This document shows, piece after piece, positions 53,328-62,958 of a stretch of 62,964 nt of DNA. Source of the stretch: Mycolicibacter sinensis. Its GTDB lineage: Bacteria > Actinomycetota > Actinomycetes > Mycobacteriales > Mycobacteriaceae. The stretch lies in the NCBI RefSeq assembly GCF_001667375.1, contig NZ_LZIN01000014.1, positions 1 through 62,964 on the forward strand, written 5' to 3'. Numbering within the stretch: the first letter of the stretch is position 1; each line of letters opens with the position of its first letter. A program made the translations under genes and the position numbers. The notes under the pieces were generated by a model, which worked only from the letters and a program-made list of their open reading frames with translations, was not told the DNA's origin and did not search any database.

Positions 53328-54626
53328 GTGTACGGTGCGCTGGTGACGGCAGTTAACTCACTTCGCAGCAGTCTGCTGACCGCCTTCCGCCCGCCGACCA
53401 GCGCGCCGAGCGCCGCGACCGTGTTGCGGTCGGTGCTGTGGCCGGTGGCCATCATGTCGTTGATTCACCGCGCGGTGATACTGCCGCTCAACGGCAACAT
53501 CACCGACGACTTCAAGCCGGTCTACCGCGCGGTGCTCAACTTCCGGCACGGCCTGGACATCTACAACGAGCACTTCGACTACGTCGACCCGCACTACCTC
53601 TACTCGCCCGGCGGCACCTTGCTGATGTCGCCGTTCGGGTATCTGCCCGAAACTCTGTCGCGGTACACCTTCATCGCCACCAATACGATCGCCATCCTGC
53701 TCGCCGCCTACCTGCTGCTGCGGATGTTCGGTTTCGCGATGACCTCGGTGGCCGCCCCGGCTCTGCTGGCGGCGCTGTTTCTCACCGAAAGCGTCTCCAG
53801 CACACTGGTATTCACCAACATCAACGGCGTCGTCTTGCTCGCCGAGGTGCTGTTCTTGCGCTGGGTGCTCGACGGCCGGGAAAGCCGCCAGTGGTGGGCG
53901 GGTGTCGCCATCGGGCTGACCCTGGTGGTCAAACCGGTGCTGGCGCCGCTGCTGCTACTTCCGGTGCTGAACAGGCAGTGGCGGCCGCTCATCGGCGCGG
54001 TCGTGGCGCCGGTACTGTTCAACCTGGTGGCGTTCCCGCTGGCCAGCGACCCGACCAGCTACTTTACCCACACCGTGCCCTACATCATGGGCACCCGCGA
54101 CTACTTCAACTCCTCGATTCTGGGCAATGGCGTGTTTTTCGGCCTGCCGTCTCCGCTGATTCTGTTCCTGCGGGTGTTGTTCACCGCGATCGCGGCCGTC
54201 AGCGTGTGGCTGCTCTACCGCTACTACCGCACCCGCGACCCGCGGTTCTGGCTGCTGACCTCCTCGGGCGTACTTCTGACCACCTCGTTTCTGGTGCTGT
54301 CGCTGGGCCAGGGCTACTACTCGATCGTGCTGGTCCCGTTCCTGATGACGGTGGTGCTGCCGAACTCGGTGCTGCGCAACTGGCCGGCGTGGCTGGGTAT
54401 TTACGGGTTCATGACACTGGACAAATGGCTGATCTTCCGGTGGATGAATGTCGGGCGACCGCTGGACTACCTCAAGATCACCTACGGCTGGTCGCTGCTG
54501 CTGATCGTGGTGTGCGCCGTGCTGTGCTACCGCTACTTGGACGCCCGCGAGGCCGGCCGCCTCGACGACGGGATCGACCCGGCGTGGCTGGCAGATAAAC
54601 CCGACAGGGCTACCGTGGAGGCATGA
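53328..54626 (+). CDS. aftC: Alpha-(1->3)-arabinofuranosyltransferase AftC
   Basis: GT-C glycosyltransferase that adds alpha-1,3 branches to cell-wall arabinan, using decaprenyl-phosphoryl arabinose outside the membrane. It has 432 residues with about ten membrane spans. The first external loop holds NGNITDDFKPVYRAVLNF and NEHFDYVDPHYLYSPGG, closely like Rv2673; the Asp pair is the likely catalytic region. The C-terminal LKITYGWSLLLIVV and DDGIDPAWL also match. It overlaps msrB by 4 bp. Confidence 0.95.
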   Translation: MYGALVTAVNSLRSSLLTAFRPPTSAPSAATVLRSVLWPVAIMSLIHRAVILPLNGNITDDFKPVYRAVLNFRHGLDIYNEHFDYVDPHYLYSPGGTLLMSPFGYLPETLSRYTFIATNTIAILLAAYLLLRMFGFAMTSVAAPALLAALFLTESVSSTLVFTNINGVVLLAEVLFLRWVLDGRESRQWWAGVAIGLTLVVKPVLAPLLLLPVLNRQWRPLIGAVVAPVLFNLVAFPLASDPTSYFTHTVPYIMGTRDYFNSSILGNGVFFGLPSPLILFLRVLFTAIAAVSVWLLYRYYRTRDPRFWLLTSSGVLLTTSFLVLSLGQGYYSIVLVPFLMTVVLPNSVLRNWPAWLGIYGFMTLDKWLIFRWMNVGRPLDYLKITYGWSLLLIVVCAVLCYRYLDAREAGRLDDGIDPAWLADKPDRATVEA

Positions 54627-55030
54627 CCTCTCCCAAGGTGGCGCTCACCGATGATGAGTGGCGCGCCAAACTGACCCCCGAGGAATTCGCCGTACTGCGC
54701 CGCGGCGGTACCGAGCCGCCGAACATCGGCGAATACACCAACACCACCACCGAAGGTGTCTACGAGTGCAGGGCCTGCGGCGCCGAATTGTTCCGCAGCA
54801 CCGAGAAATTCCCGTCGCACTGTGGTTGGCCGTCGTTCTTCGACCCGGCGGACTCCGATGCGGTGATCCTGCGCCCGGACGACTCGCTGGGAATGCGTCG
54901 CACCGAGGTGCTGTGCGCGGCCTGCCACAGCCACCTGGGCCACGTTTTCGAAGGTGAGGGCTACCCCACCCCGACGGATCAGCGGTATTGCATCAACAGC
55001 ATCTGTCTGCGGCTGGTGCCGTCGTCCTGA
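54623..55030 (+). CDS. msrB: Peptide-methionine (R)-S-oxide reductase MsrB
   Basis: Repairs oxidised methionine (R form) in proteins. It has 135 residues. Structural zinc is held by Cys49/Cys52 (CRAC) and Cys98/Cys101 (CAAC); the catalytic Cys is 123 in RYCINS, and Cys67 in HCGWPSFF is a candidate resolving Cys. The ATG overlaps the aftC stop by 4 bp, so expression is coupled, although the two functions are not obviously related. Confidence 0.96.
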   Translation: MTSPKVALTDDEWRAKLTPEEFAVLRRGGTEPPNIGEYTNTTTEGVYECRACGAELFRSTEKFPSHCGWPSFFDPADSDAVILRPDDSLGMRRTEVLCAACHSHLGHVFEGEGYPTPTDQRYCINSICLRLVPSS

Positions 55031-55050
55031 GCTGAGCCGATCGGGCGAAG

Positions 55051-55794
55051 TCAGTCGATACGAGCGGCGTGGACTTCCCAGAACGGAGCGTGCGCCAGCT
55101 GTCCGTCCATCAGCGGCTCGATGACCGCCAGCCGTTGCGCGATCGCCCGGATCCGCGGCGGCGCATCCGGATTCCGCTCAACCTGCGCGGCGAACCCCGC
55201 CGCACTGACATTGACCAGATAGCTGGTCGGCCCCAGGTAGTCGATCCGCCAGCCACCGGCCGGCAGCCCGGATCGCAGCTCGTCGATCGACATCGCCGGG
55301 GGCATGAAGAACCCGTTGATGTTGTAGTCGGCGGCCTCGACCATGTAGAGCCGGGCGCCCGGCCTGGTCGCCCGGTGTAGCGCCCGCAGGTAATCGTGCT
55401 GGGCATCACCGCCGAAGGTGTTGTAGAAAGCGGTGTCGACCACGGTGTCGAAACGATCGGTGAAACCGTCTAGAGTCTTGGCGTCGCCGACCCGAAAATC
55501 AACCGTCACCCCCGCCGCCTGCGCGTTGGCACGAGCGCGCTCGATGGCCGTCTCGGACACGTCGATGCCGGTCGCGTCGAAGCCGTGCCGGGCGAAGTGG
55601 ATCGCGTGATGGCCCGGTCCGGTCCCCGGGTCGAGCACCGCCCCCCGGATCGCACCCAGCGCCACCAGGCGCCGCACCGCCGGCTGCGGTCCGCCGATGT
55701 CCCACGGCGTGGAGGCCGGCAATCCCCGGGCGGTCTGATCGGCGCGGTAGATCTCCTCGAACCGTTCGGCGTCGCCGGTGGTCGACGAGCTCAC
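55051..55794 (-). CDS. SAM-dependent methyltransferase (Rv2675c-like)
   Basis: Class I Rossmann methyltransferase of 247 residues. Motif I is [16 protein letters not shown], motif II contains [14 protein letters not shown], and the substrate-side region includes [10 protein letters not shown]. The acceptor is unknown. The gene starts within the stop of chdC (4-bp overlap) and so closes the hemE-hemY-chdC run. The order is the same as in M. tuberculosis, which hints at a role linked to haem, but no direct evidence is visible. Confidence 0.87.
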   Translation of the reverse strand: MSSSTTGDAERFEEIYRADQTARGLPASTPWDIGGPQPAVRRLVALGAIRGAVLDPGTGPGHHAIHFARHGFDATGIDVSETAIERARANAQAAGVTVDFRVGDAKTLDGFTDRFDTVVDTAFYNTFGGDAQHDYLRALHRATRPGARLYMVEAADYNINGFFMPPAMSIDELRSGLPAGGWRIDYLGPTSYLVNVSAAGFAAQVERNPDAPPRIRAIAQRLAVIEPLMDGQLAHAPFWEVHAARID

Positions 55795-56492
55795 GGCAGG
55801 GTGGCCACCAACTGCTCGACCTCGACGCGGGGACCGGTGAAGAACGGGGTCTCCTCGCGGGCATGCAGGCGGGCCTCGGTGTTACGCAGGTCGCGCATCA
55901 AATCGACGATCAGGTCGAGTTCGGGCGCCTCGAACGCCAGGATCCATTCGTAGTCGCCGAGCGCGAACGCCGGCACGGTGTTGGCCCGGACATCCTTGTA
56001 GGGCCGGGCGGCCATCCCGTGTTCGGCCAGCATCCGGCGCCGGTCCTCCTCGGGCAGCACATACCACTCGTGCGAGCGCACGAACGGATACACGCAGATG
56101 TAGGCGCCGGCCGGCTCGCCGGCGATGAACGCCGGGACATGGCTCTTGTTGAACTCGGCGGGCCGGTGCAGTCCCACGTTGCTCCAGACCGGAGTGCAGG
56201 CCCGGCCGAGCGCGGTGCGCCGGAAGCCGGTGTAGGTGGCCTGCAGGTCCTCCACCCGCTCAGCGTGACTCCAGATCATGAAGTCGGCGTCGGCGCGCAG
56301 GCCCGCGACGTCATAGAGGCCCCGGATCACCACGCCGCGCTCTTCCTGCTGCTTGAGGAAGGTGGCCGCCTGGTCGGCGACCTCATCCCGGGTGCCGGGA
56401 CCCTCGTCGAGCACCCCGGGACGCACCGAGAACACCGAGAACATCACGTAGCGGATGGTGGAATTCAGCTTGTCGTAATCGAGGTGCGCCAT
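55791..56492 (-). CDS. chdC: Coproheme decarboxylase ChdC (HemQ)
   Basis: Peroxide-dependent decarboxylase that turns coproheme III into haem b, the last step of the coproporphyrin-dependent route used by actinobacteria. It has 233 residues of a duplicated ferredoxin-like fold. [30 protein letters not shown] and [14 protein letters not shown] are hallmarks; the Tyr of YPFVRS fits the catalytic Tyr. The ATG at 56492 (AHLDYDKLN) matches the family; another at 56501 adds three residues. Confidence 0.95.
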   Translation of the reverse strand: MAHLDYDKLNSTIRYVMFSVFSVRPGVLDEGPGTRDEVADQAATFLKQQEERGVVIRGLYDVAGLRADADFMIWSHAERVEDLQATYTGFRRTALGRACTPVWSNVGLHRPAEFNKSHVPAFIAGEPAGAYICVYPFVRSHEWYVLPEEDRRRMLAEHGMAARPYKDVRANTVPAFALGDYEWILAFEAPELDLIVDLMRDLRNTEARLHAREETPFFTGPRVEVEQLVATLP

Positions 56493-56521
56493 GGCCCCCA
56501 TGCTGCCACGACGGGCCGCCC

Positions 56522-57883
56522 CTAGGGCGCCGGGGTGGCGCTGATCACGGCCGCCACCGCGCGGTCTGCCGCCGCGACGCAGGCCGGCACCCCGATGCCG
56601 TCGAGGTAGTTACCCGCCACAGCCACCGTGGGCGGCAGCCCGGCGCGCAGCGCGGTGACAAGCGCGGCGTGCCCGGACCGGTATTGCGGCATCGCCGCCG
56701 GCCAGCGCTGCACCAACACCTCCAGCGGGTCCACCACCGCGCCGAAAACGGTTTCCAAGTCGGATATCGCCCACGCCACCAACTCGGGCTCGGAGGCTCG
56801 GGTGCGGGAATCGCCGAACCGGCCGAACGACAACCGCAGCAGCTCCACCTTGCCGCCATAGCCCCAGCTGCCCCATTTGCGCGAGGTCAAGGTGATCGCC
56901 TTGGCGTGCAGTCGCTCTCCGGTGGCGACCAGCACCCCGGAATTGTCCGGGAACGCCGCACCGGCCGGCACCGCCAGCGCCACCACCACCGACGACGCGT
57001 GGGTGATCTGGCTGGCCGCCGCCGCGGTGCGCGGGGCGAACCCGGTGGCCAGCCGGGCCAGCACGTGGGCGGGCACCGCCATCACCAGCCGGGCGGCGCG
57101 GTGGTAGCCGCCGACGGCGTCCCGCAACAGCCAGCCGTCTCCGGTCGGGTCGATCTGGGTCACCGCCGCCTGCACCCAGTGCAGCCTGCTGCGGCGCACC
57201 AGGGCGTCGATCAGCACCTGGTAACCGCCGGCGATCGCGCCGAACACCGGTGTGCCGGTCGTCGGCGGCAGTGCCCGCCGCACCGCCTCGGTGAGGCTGG
57301 CAGCGCCGCCGTCCAGCGCGGCGGCCAGGCCGGGTACCGCCGAGCGCAGTCCGATCGTCGCCGCCGACCCGGCGTACACCCCGCCGATCAACGGATCCAC
57401 CGAGCAGGCGACCACCTGCTCGCCGAACCGGTCCGCCACCAGCGCGCCCAGCGCCGGGTCGCTGCCGGGCTCGAACATCAGCGGGCGGCTGGGTTCGCCG
57501 GCAATGCGGGCGATGGCCTCCTCGTCGACCAGCCCGGCCATCGACCCCGGCGAGGACGGGATTCCGCTGAGCGTGCCCGGCGGCAGCGGATACAGCCGGC
57601 GGCGGCAGTACAGCAGCGGCCGCGCCCCGGTGGTGGTGCGTTCCCGGTCGGCCAGGCCCAGCTCGGCCAGCAGGGCGGGCAGCTCGGGCCGGCGCGCGAC
57701 GAACGCCTCAGCGCCCACGTCCACCGCGATACCGCCCAGGGTCTCGGTGCGCAGCACCCCGCCGAGCCGGTCGGCCGGGTCGAAGACGGTGATCTCGGCC
57801 GCGTCACCGAGCGTCGCGCGTAGGCGGTAGGCGGCGGCCAGACCGGAGATGCCGCCTCCGACAACGCAGTACGACGTGGTCAC
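56522..57883 (-). CDS. hemY: Coproporphyrinogen III oxidase (HemY/CgoX type)
   Basis: FAD enzyme that oxidises coproporphyrinogen III to coproporphyrin III (long annotated as protoporphyrinogen oxidase). It has 453 residues: dinucleotide-binding [17 protein letters not shown] at the N-terminus, a substrate domain with [20 protein letters not shown], and the C-terminal FAD segment [19 protein letters not shown]. The GTG at 57883 overlaps the hemE stop by 4 bp. With chdC downstream, the CgoX activity is more likely than the protoporphyrinogen one. Confidence 0.94.
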   Translation of the reverse strand: MTTSYCVVGGGISGLAAAYRLRATLGDAAEITVFDPADRLGGVLRTETLGGIAVDVGAEAFVARRPELPALLAELGLADRERTTTGARPLLYCRRRLYPLPPGTLSGIPSSPGSMAGLVDEEAIARIAGEPSRPLMFEPGSDPALGALVADRFGEQVVACSVDPLIGGVYAGSAATIGLRSAVPGLAAALDGGAASLTEAVRRALPPTTGTPVFGAIAGGYQVLIDALVRRSRLHWVQAAVTQIDPTGDGWLLRDAVGGYHRAARLVMAVPAHVLARLATGFAPRTAAAASQITHASSVVVALAVPAGAAFPDNSGVLVATGERLHAKAITLTSRKWGSWGYGGKVELLRLSFGRFGDSRTRASEPELVAWAISDLETVFGAVVDPLEVLVQRWPAAMPQYRSGHAALVTALRAGLPPTVAVAGNYLDGIGVPACVAAADRAVAAVISATPAP

Positions 57884-58929
57884 AACGAATGGACCAGCGA
57901 CACCAGATCGGTGAGCACGCCCGGGTCCGATTCCGGCAGCACCCCGTGCCCGAGGTTGAAGATGTGACCGGATGCTCCGGCGGCCACCGCGGCACGGCCA
58001 TCGGCGACGACGGCGCGCGCCGCGCGTTCGGTCACCGGCCAGCCTGCCAACAGCACCGCGGGATCCAGATTGCCCTGCAGGGCGAAGCCCGCGCCGACCC
58101 GCGCGGCGGCATCGGTCAGGCTGGTCCGCCAGTCCACCCCGACCACGGTGGGCCCGGCTTCGGCCATGGCGCCCAGCAGCTCGGCGGTCTGCACGCCGAA
58201 ATGCGTCATCGGCACGCCGGCGTCGGCCAGCGTCGCGAACACCCGGGTGCTGTGCGGTAACACGAAGCTGCGGTAGTCGGCCAGGCTCAGCGTGCCGGCC
58301 CACGAGTCGAACAGCTGGATGGCGTCTACACCGTGGTCCAGCTGCACGGTCAAGAACGCGATGGTCAGATCGGTGAGCCGGGTCATGAGCTGATGCCAGC
58401 TGTCCGGCTCGGCCAGCATCATCGCCTTGGTGCGGGCGTGGTTGCGGCTCGGGCCCCCTTCGACCAGGTAGGACGCCAGGGTGAACGGCGCCCCGGCGAA
58501 GCCGATCAGCGGCACGTCCCCGAGCGCGCCCACCAGCAGCGACACCGCTTCGGCGACGGCCGTCACCTGCTGCGGTTCCAGCGGCTTCAGGGCGGCGATA
58601 TCGGCCGCACTGCGCACCGGCTCGGCGATCACCGGCCCGACGTCGGGCACGATGTCCAGGTCCACCCCGGCACCGCGCAGCGGCACCACGATGTCGGAGA
58701 ACAGGATCGCCGCGTCCACGTCGTGGCGGCGCACCGGTTGCAGGGTGATCTCGCAGACCAGCTCCGGATTGAAGCAGGCCGCCAGCATGCTGTGCTGGGC
58801 GCGCAGGTCTCGGTATTCCGGCAGCGACCGGCCGGCCTGCCGCATGAACCAGACCGGCACCCGGGCGGGTTGCCGGCCGGCAGCGGCGGCCAGAAAGGAC
58901 GACTCGGGCAGCTCACGACGGGCACTCAT
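57880..58929 (-). CDS. hemE: Uroporphyrinogen decarboxylase
   Basis: Removes four carboxyl groups from uroporphyrinogen III to give coproporphyrinogen III. It is a TIM barrel of 349 residues: [16 protein letters not shown] (active-site Arg), [19 protein letters not shown], and [17 protein letters not shown]. The ATG at 58929 ([10 protein letters not shown]) matches the family start; 58947 adds six residues. It is first of the hemE-hemY-chdC operon, whose promoter would lie next to repeat cluster 2. Confidence 0.96.
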   Translation of the reverse strand: MSARRELPESSFLAAAAGRQPARVPVWFMRQAGRSLPEYRDLRAQHSMLAACFNPELVCEITLQPVRRHDVDAAILFSDIVVPLRGAGVDLDIVPDVGPVIAEPVRSAADIAALKPLEPQQVTAVAEAVSLLVGALGDVPLIGFAGAPFTLASYLVEGGPSRNHARTKAMMLAEPDSWHQLMTRLTDLTIAFLTVQLDHGVDAIQLFDSWAGTLSLADYRSFVLPHSTRVFATLADAGVPMTHFGVQTAELLGAMAEAGPTVVGVDWRTSLTDAAARVGAGFALQGNLDPAVLLAGWPVTERAARAVVADGRAAVAAGASGHIFNLGHGVLPESDPGVLTDLVSLVHSL

Positions 58930-59279
58930 CGAGCTCAATGCTGCCACGGCCGCGTTACGCGGGCGAACCGTCCCGATCCATGCGGCGGTCCCAGCTTCGC
59001 CTCGCCTCCGTCGAGCCTCGCTGAACCGCCGGGTTCATACGGCGGTCCCAGCTTCGGCTCTCCTCCGTCGAGCCTCGCTGAACCGCCGGGTTCATACGGC
59101 GGCCCCAGCTTCGGCTCTCCTCCGTCGAGCCTCGCTGAACCACCGGTGATTCGGCGCGCCTGTCTGCGCCGATCGGCGCCGGGGGCTAGCGTGAGATCCG
59201 GCGACCGGCGGTGCGCAACAGCACCCGGGGCCGGCCGCTGGCTACGCGGGGTACAGCGATGAGTTAAGGAGCGGCGCCA
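58930..59279. promoter_or_regulatory. 350-bp divergent gap containing repeat cluster 2
   Basis: No gene. It separates hemE (minus) from the DUF3000 gene (plus). About half is occupied by the three 57-bp repeat units; the remainder (59147-59279) should hold the promoter of the DUF3000 gene, with AAGGAG 9 bp before its GTG start. Only about 50 bp lie between hemE and the repeats, so the hemE promoter must lie in or beyond them. Confidence 0.6.
58981..59146. repeat. 57-bp tandem repeat, three copies (cluster 2)
   Basis: Units with the core CCAGCTTCGSCTCKCCTCCG start at 58991, 59048 and 59105, exactly 57 bp apart. Each has GGCTC-N9-GAGCC and, across the joints, ACCGCCG-GGTTCATA-CGGCGGT. It is the same family and orientation as cluster 1, 9.2 kb away, but within each cluster the copies resemble each other more than they resemble the other cluster. 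Confidence 0.92.
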
Positions 59280-59861
59280 GTGACATCAGCCGAGCCTGCC
59301 CCATTCCGCGAAGCGGTGGCAACGATGCATGCCGCGACGGTGCGGTCGGAGATCGAGTTGGGGCCGATCCGGCCGCCGCAGCGCCTCGCGCCCTACAGCT
59401 ATGCGCTGGGCGCCGAGGTCAAACACCCCGAAACCGACTTCGTGCCGGAGGACTCCGAGGGCGACGCGTTCGGCCGGCTGATCCTGCTCTACGACCCCGA
59501 CGGCACCGACGCCTGGGACGGCACCATGCGAATGGTGGCGTTCATCCAGGCCGATCTGGATCCGCACGAGGCGATCGACCCATTGCTGCCCGAGGTCGCC
59601 TGGAGTTGGCTGGTCGAAGCGCTGAGCTCCCGCACCGAGCACGTCACGGCGCTGGGAGGCACCGTCACGGCGACCACCTCGGTGCGCTACGGCGACATCT
59701 CCGGGCCGCCCCGCGGTCACCAACTGGAGCTACGCGCATCCTGGACCGCGACCACGCCGGAGCTGGGCGCGCACGTCCAAGCGTTCTGTGAGGTCCTCGA
59801 ACACGCTGCGGGGCTGCCGCCGGTCGGGATCACCGACCTGAGCTCCCGAACCCGCGTCTGA
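59280..59861 (+). CDS. DUF3000 family protein (Rv2680-like)
   Basis: Actinobacterial protein of 193 residues with no known function. Recognisable segments are RLAPYSYALGAEV, GRLILLYDPDGTDAWDGTMRMVAFI and WSWLVEALSSRTEHVTALGGTVTAT. It is soluble, with no signal peptide. It starts at a GTG after AAGGAG and ends one base before the RNase D gene, as in M. tuberculosis Rv2680-Rv2681, so the two are probably co-expressed. Confidence 0.85.
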   Translation: MTSAEPAPFREAVATMHAATVRSEIELGPIRPPQRLAPYSYALGAEVKHPETDFVPEDSEGDAFGRLILLYDPDGTDAWDGTMRMVAFIQADLDPHEAIDPLLPEVAWSWLVEALSSRTEHVTALGGTVTATTSVRYGDISGPPRGHQLELRASWTATTPELGAHVQAFCEVLEHAAGLPPVGITDLSSRTRV

Positions 59862-59862
59862 G

Positions 59863-61131
59863 ATGTCCGGGCAGACAGAACCGGCATCCGACGAGCCCGA
59901 GCCGACTCCCCTGGCGCATCCCGCCGACGGGGTGCCTGAGGTGTCGGTCACCGCGACGCAGATCGGCGCCGCCGCCAAGAAGTTGGCCCGCGGCCACGGC
60001 CCGTTCGCGGTGGATGCCGAGCGGGCCTCGGGCTTCCGCTACTCCAACCGCGCCTACCTCATCCAGATCCGGCGCGCCGGTTCGGGCACCGTGCTCATCG
60101 ACCCGGTCGGCGCCGGTGAGGATCCGGCGGCGCTGCTGCGTCCGGTCGCCGAGGTGCTCGACGACGACGAGTGGATCCTGCACGCCGCCGACCAGGATCT
60201 GGCCTGCCTGGCCGAGGTCGGCATGTGGCCGAAGGCGCTCTATGACACCGAACTGGCCGGGCGGCTGGCCGGCTTCGAGCGGGTCAACCTGGCCGCGATG
60301 GTGCAGCGCCTGCTGGGACTGGGGCTGGCCAAAGGCCACGGTGCCGCCGACTGGTCGAAACGCCCGCTGCCCGCCGACTGGCTCAACTATGCGGCGCTGG
60401 ACGTCGAGGTGCTGATCGAACTGCGCGGGGCCATCGCCGACGTGCTGGCCGACCAGCATAAAGGCGACTGGGCAGCACAGGAATTCAATCATCTTCGGAT
60501 CACCGACTTCACCACGTCGACCCGCCGGGACCGTTGGCGACGTACGTCGGGCATCCACAAGGTGCGCGACCGGCGCGGCCTGGCCGCCGTCCGCGAACTG
60601 TGGACGGTGCGCGACCGGATCGCCGCGCGCCGCGATATCGCCCCCGGGCGCATCCTGCCCGACTCGGCGATCATCGCCGCCGCCGTGGCCGATCCCACCA
60701 CTGTCGAGGAGTTGCTCGCCCTACCGGTGTTCGGCGGGCCCAAGCAACGCCGCAGCGCGGCGACCTGGCTGGCCGCGCTGGCCGCTGCCCGTGAGAATCC
60801 CGAGCCGCCGGATTCCGTCGAACCCCACAACGGCCCACCGCCGCCGTCGCGCTGGTCACGGCGCAGGCCCGAGGCGGCCGCCCGGCTGGAGGCGGCTCGT
60901 GCCGCATTGGGCCAGCTGTCCGAGCAGGTGAGGGTGCCGACCGAGAACCTGCTCTCCCCCGACCTGCTGCGCCGGCTGTGCTGGGACTGGGATCCGGCGA
61001 CACCCGAGCCCGCGGCGGCAATCGAAGCGTTCCTGATTGCCGGCGACGCCCGACCGTGGCAACGCGAGCTCACGGTGCCGTTGCTGGCTGCCGCCCTCAA
61101 GACCGTCGGCACCACCGCCGACGGCGGCTGA
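59863..61131 (+). CDS. Ribonuclease D-like 3'-5' exonuclease (Rv2681-like)
   Basis: DEDD-family exoribonuclease of 422 residues. Exo I is FAVDAERASG, Exo II lies in HAADQDLACL with YDTELAGRLAG following, and Exo III is LNYAALDVEVLIEL. An HRDC domain follows (about 230-300: LWTVRDRIAARRDIAPGRILPDSAII). In Exo I the usual DTE reads DAE, which keeps the acidic pair. Expected role: tRNA or other RNA 3'-end processing. Confidence 0.9.
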   Translation: MSGQTEPASDEPEPTPLAHPADGVPEVSVTATQIGAAAKKLARGHGPFAVDAERASGFRYSNRAYLIQIRRAGSGTVLIDPVGAGEDPAALLRPVAEVLDDDEWILHAADQDLACLAEVGMWPKALYDTELAGRLAGFERVNLAAMVQRLLGLGLAKGHGAADWSKRPLPADWLNYAALDVEVLIELRGAIADVLADQHKGDWAAQEFNHLRITDFTTSTRRDRWRRTSGIHKVRDRRGLAAVRELWTVRDRIAARRDIAPGRILPDSAIIAAAVADPTTVEELLALPVFGGPKQRRSAATWLAALAAARENPEPPDSVEPHNGPPPPSRWSRRRPEAAARLEAARAALGQLSEQVRVPTENLLSPDLLRRLCWDWDPATPEPAAAIEAFLIAGDARPWQRELTVPLLAAALKTVGTTADGG

Positions 61132-61136
61132 TAGAG

Positions 61137-61559
61137 GTGTCGGCCGTTGTTCGCCGGATCAGCTACGTGATCAGCTACGAACTCATCGCCATCGTGCTCA
61201 CCGCCCTCGGCCTGGTCGTCCTGGGCTTCGGCGGCGGTAGTTCGGGTGTCATGGCGGTGACGGCATCGACGGTGGCAATGGTCTGGAATTACGTGTGGAA
61301 CACCGTGTTCGAGTTCTGGGAGCGTCGCCAGGACTCCCAAACCCGCACCGTCGCGCGCCGGATCGCACACGCCATCGGCTTCGAAGGCGGGCTGGTGGTG
61401 GTGCTGTTGCCGGTCGTGGCGTGGATATTGGGCGTATCCCTGCTGCAGGCATTCGGTCTCGAGGTGGGCCTGCTGGCGTTCTTCCTGGTCTACACGTTCG
61501 TGTTCACCTGGCTGTTCGACAGGCTATGGCCTCCGCGACCTAATCCAGGTGCTCGCTGA
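61137..61559 (+). CDS. PACE-type (BTP domain) multidrug efflux transporter
   Basis: Membrane protein of 140 residues with four helices arranged as two bacterial transmembrane pair (BTP) domains. Repeat 1 has [19 protein letters not shown], and [14 protein letters not shown] ends it; repeat 2 has [22 protein letters not shown]. The RxxH..FEgg pattern and the membrane Glu are those of the PACE family (AceI-like chlorhexidine exporters). It begins 5 bp after the RNase D stop and overlaps the 3' end of dxs tail to tail by 20 bp. The substrate is unknown. Confidence 0.82.
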   Translation: MSAVVRRISYVISYELIAIVLTALGLVVLGFGGGSSGVMAVTASTVAMVWNYVWNTVFEFWERRQDSQTRTVARRIAHAIGFEGGLVVVLLPVVAWILGVSLLQAFGLEVGLLAFFLVYTFVFTWLFDRLWPPRPNPGAR

Positions 61560-62958
61560 CCTCTTCGACGCAGTGGGAACTGCCCATCGCCGCCACCCAG
61601 CCGGTGACCTGACGGGCCACATCCTGGGCGGTCAGGCCGACCTCGGCCAGCAGTTCCCCTCGCGAGGCGTGGTCGTAGAAGCGTTGCGGCAGACCGACGT
61701 CCCGGCAGGGCACGTCGATGTCGGCAGCCCGCAGCGCCGCCGACACCGCCGAGCCGACGCCGCCGGCTACACCGTTGTCCTCGCAGGTCACCACCAGCTT
61801 GTGGGCGACGGCCAACTCGGCGATCACCTGCGGCACCGGCAGCACCCAGCGGGGGTCGATCACCGTCACGCCGATGCCCTGGTTGTGCAGCCGCTCGGCC
61901 ACCGCCAACGCCATCGGCGCGAACGCCCCCACGGCGACCAGCAGAACGTCCGGACTCAGCCCGTCCGTCGGGCGGGCGAGCACATCCACCCCAGAGCGGC
62001 GCTCGATCGCGGGAATGTCCTCGCCCACATCGCCTTTGGGGAACCGCAGCGCGGTGGGACCGTCCTGGACCTCAAGCGCCTCACCGAGTTCCTCGCGCAA
62101 CCGGATGCCGTCGCGAGGCGCGGCTACCCGCATCCCCGGCACGACACCCAGGATCGACAGATCCCACATGCCGTTGTGGCTGGCGCCGTCGGGGCCGGTG
62201 ATCCCGGACCGATCCAGCACCAGCGTGACCGGCAGCTTGTGCAGCGCGACGTCCATCATCACCTGGTCGAAAGCGCGGTTGAGGAACGTCGAGTAGACCG
62301 CCACCACCGGGTGCAGGCCGCCCATCGCCAGCCCGGCCGCCGAGGTGAGCGCGTGCTGTTCGGCGATCCCGACGTCGAACATCCGGTCGGGGAAGCGCTG
62401 CCCGAACGGCGTCAGCCCGGTGGGCCCGGGCATCGCGGCGGTGATCGCGACGACATCGCGGCGCTTGGTGCCGTACTCGATGAGCGCATCGGAGAACGTC
62501 GCCGTCCAGCCGCGCCCGGCGGTCTCGGTGGCGTACCCGGTGAGCGGGTCGATCACGCCGCAGGCGTGCATCTGCTCGGCCTCGTCGTTCTCGGCCGGAC
62601 CGTAGCCCTTGCCTTTGCAGGTGACCACGTGCACGATCACCGGCCTGCCGAAGCCGCGCGCGCGGCGCAGCGCCGACTCCACCGCGGCCTCGTCGTGGCC
62701 GTCGATCGGGCCGAGGTACTTCAGGCCCAGGTCGGTGAAGAGCGCCTGCGGCGCCAGCGCGTCTTTGAGCCCGGCCTTGAAGCTGTGGATCACCTGGTAG
62801 CCGATCTCGCCGACTACCGGCACGCCGCGCACCGCGGCGCGGGGGCGTCGCCCCCCCCCCGCGGGGGCGGGCGGGCGGGGCCACCCCGGCCGGGGGGGGG
62901 GGGGCGCCCCGCGGGGGGGCGGGGGGGCGGGGGCGGGGGGGGTGTGCGCCCGCCCCAC
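61540..62958 (-). CDS. dxs: 1-deoxy-D-xylulose-5-phosphate synthase, C-terminal part
   Basis: Thiamine-diphosphate enzyme that starts the MEP isoprenoid pathway from pyruvate and glyceraldehyde 3-phosphate. About 430 reliable residues are present: [18 protein letters not shown], the pyrimidine-binding domain with [20 protein letters not shown], and [18 protein letters not shown], through to the C-terminal transketolase-like domain ending EEVSEHLD. The N-terminal ThDP-binding half is missing. Beyond about 62835 the sequence is long G and C runs, and the translation (Pro/Ala/Arg-rich) no longer resembles the family. Confidence 0.93.
   Translation of the reverse strand: MGRAHTPPAPAPPPPRGAPPPPRPGWPRPPAPAGGGRRPRAAVRGVPVVGEIGYQVIHSFKAGLKDALAPQALFTDLGLKYLGPIDGHDEAAVESALRRARGFGRPVIVHVVTCKGKGYGPAENDEAEQMHACGVIDPLTGYATETAGRGWTATFSDALIEYGTKRRDVVAITAAMPGPTGLTPFGQRFPDRMFDVGIAEQHALTSAAGLAMGGLHPVVAVYSTFLNRAFDQVMMDVALHKLPVTLVLDRSGITGPDGASHNGMWDLSILGVVPGMRVAAPRDGIRLREELGEALEVQDGPTALRFPKGDVGEDIPAIERRSGVDVLARPTDGLSPDVLLVAVGAFAPMALAVAERLHNQGIGVTVIDPRWVLPVPQVIAELAVAHKLVVTCEDNGVAGGVGSAVSAALRAADIDVPCRDVGLPQRFYDHASRGELLAEVGLTAQDVARQVTGWVAAMGSSHCVEEVSEHLD

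Noticed and set aside
57884..58303. N-terminal extension of hemY into hemE
   Set aside because: FAD-binding N-terminus begins at the GTG at 57883; upstream codons are an alternate frame of hemE.
58955..59143. 62-codon minus-strand frame with repeating QRGSTEESRSW units
   Set aside because: Entirely inside the 57-bp repeat; the periodic peptide follows from a period divisible by three. No ribosome-binding site of note.
60003..60035. Defective Exo I in the RNase D-like protein (DAE in place of DTE)
   Set aside because: Both acidic ligands are retained; substitution of the middle residue is tolerated in the DEDD family.
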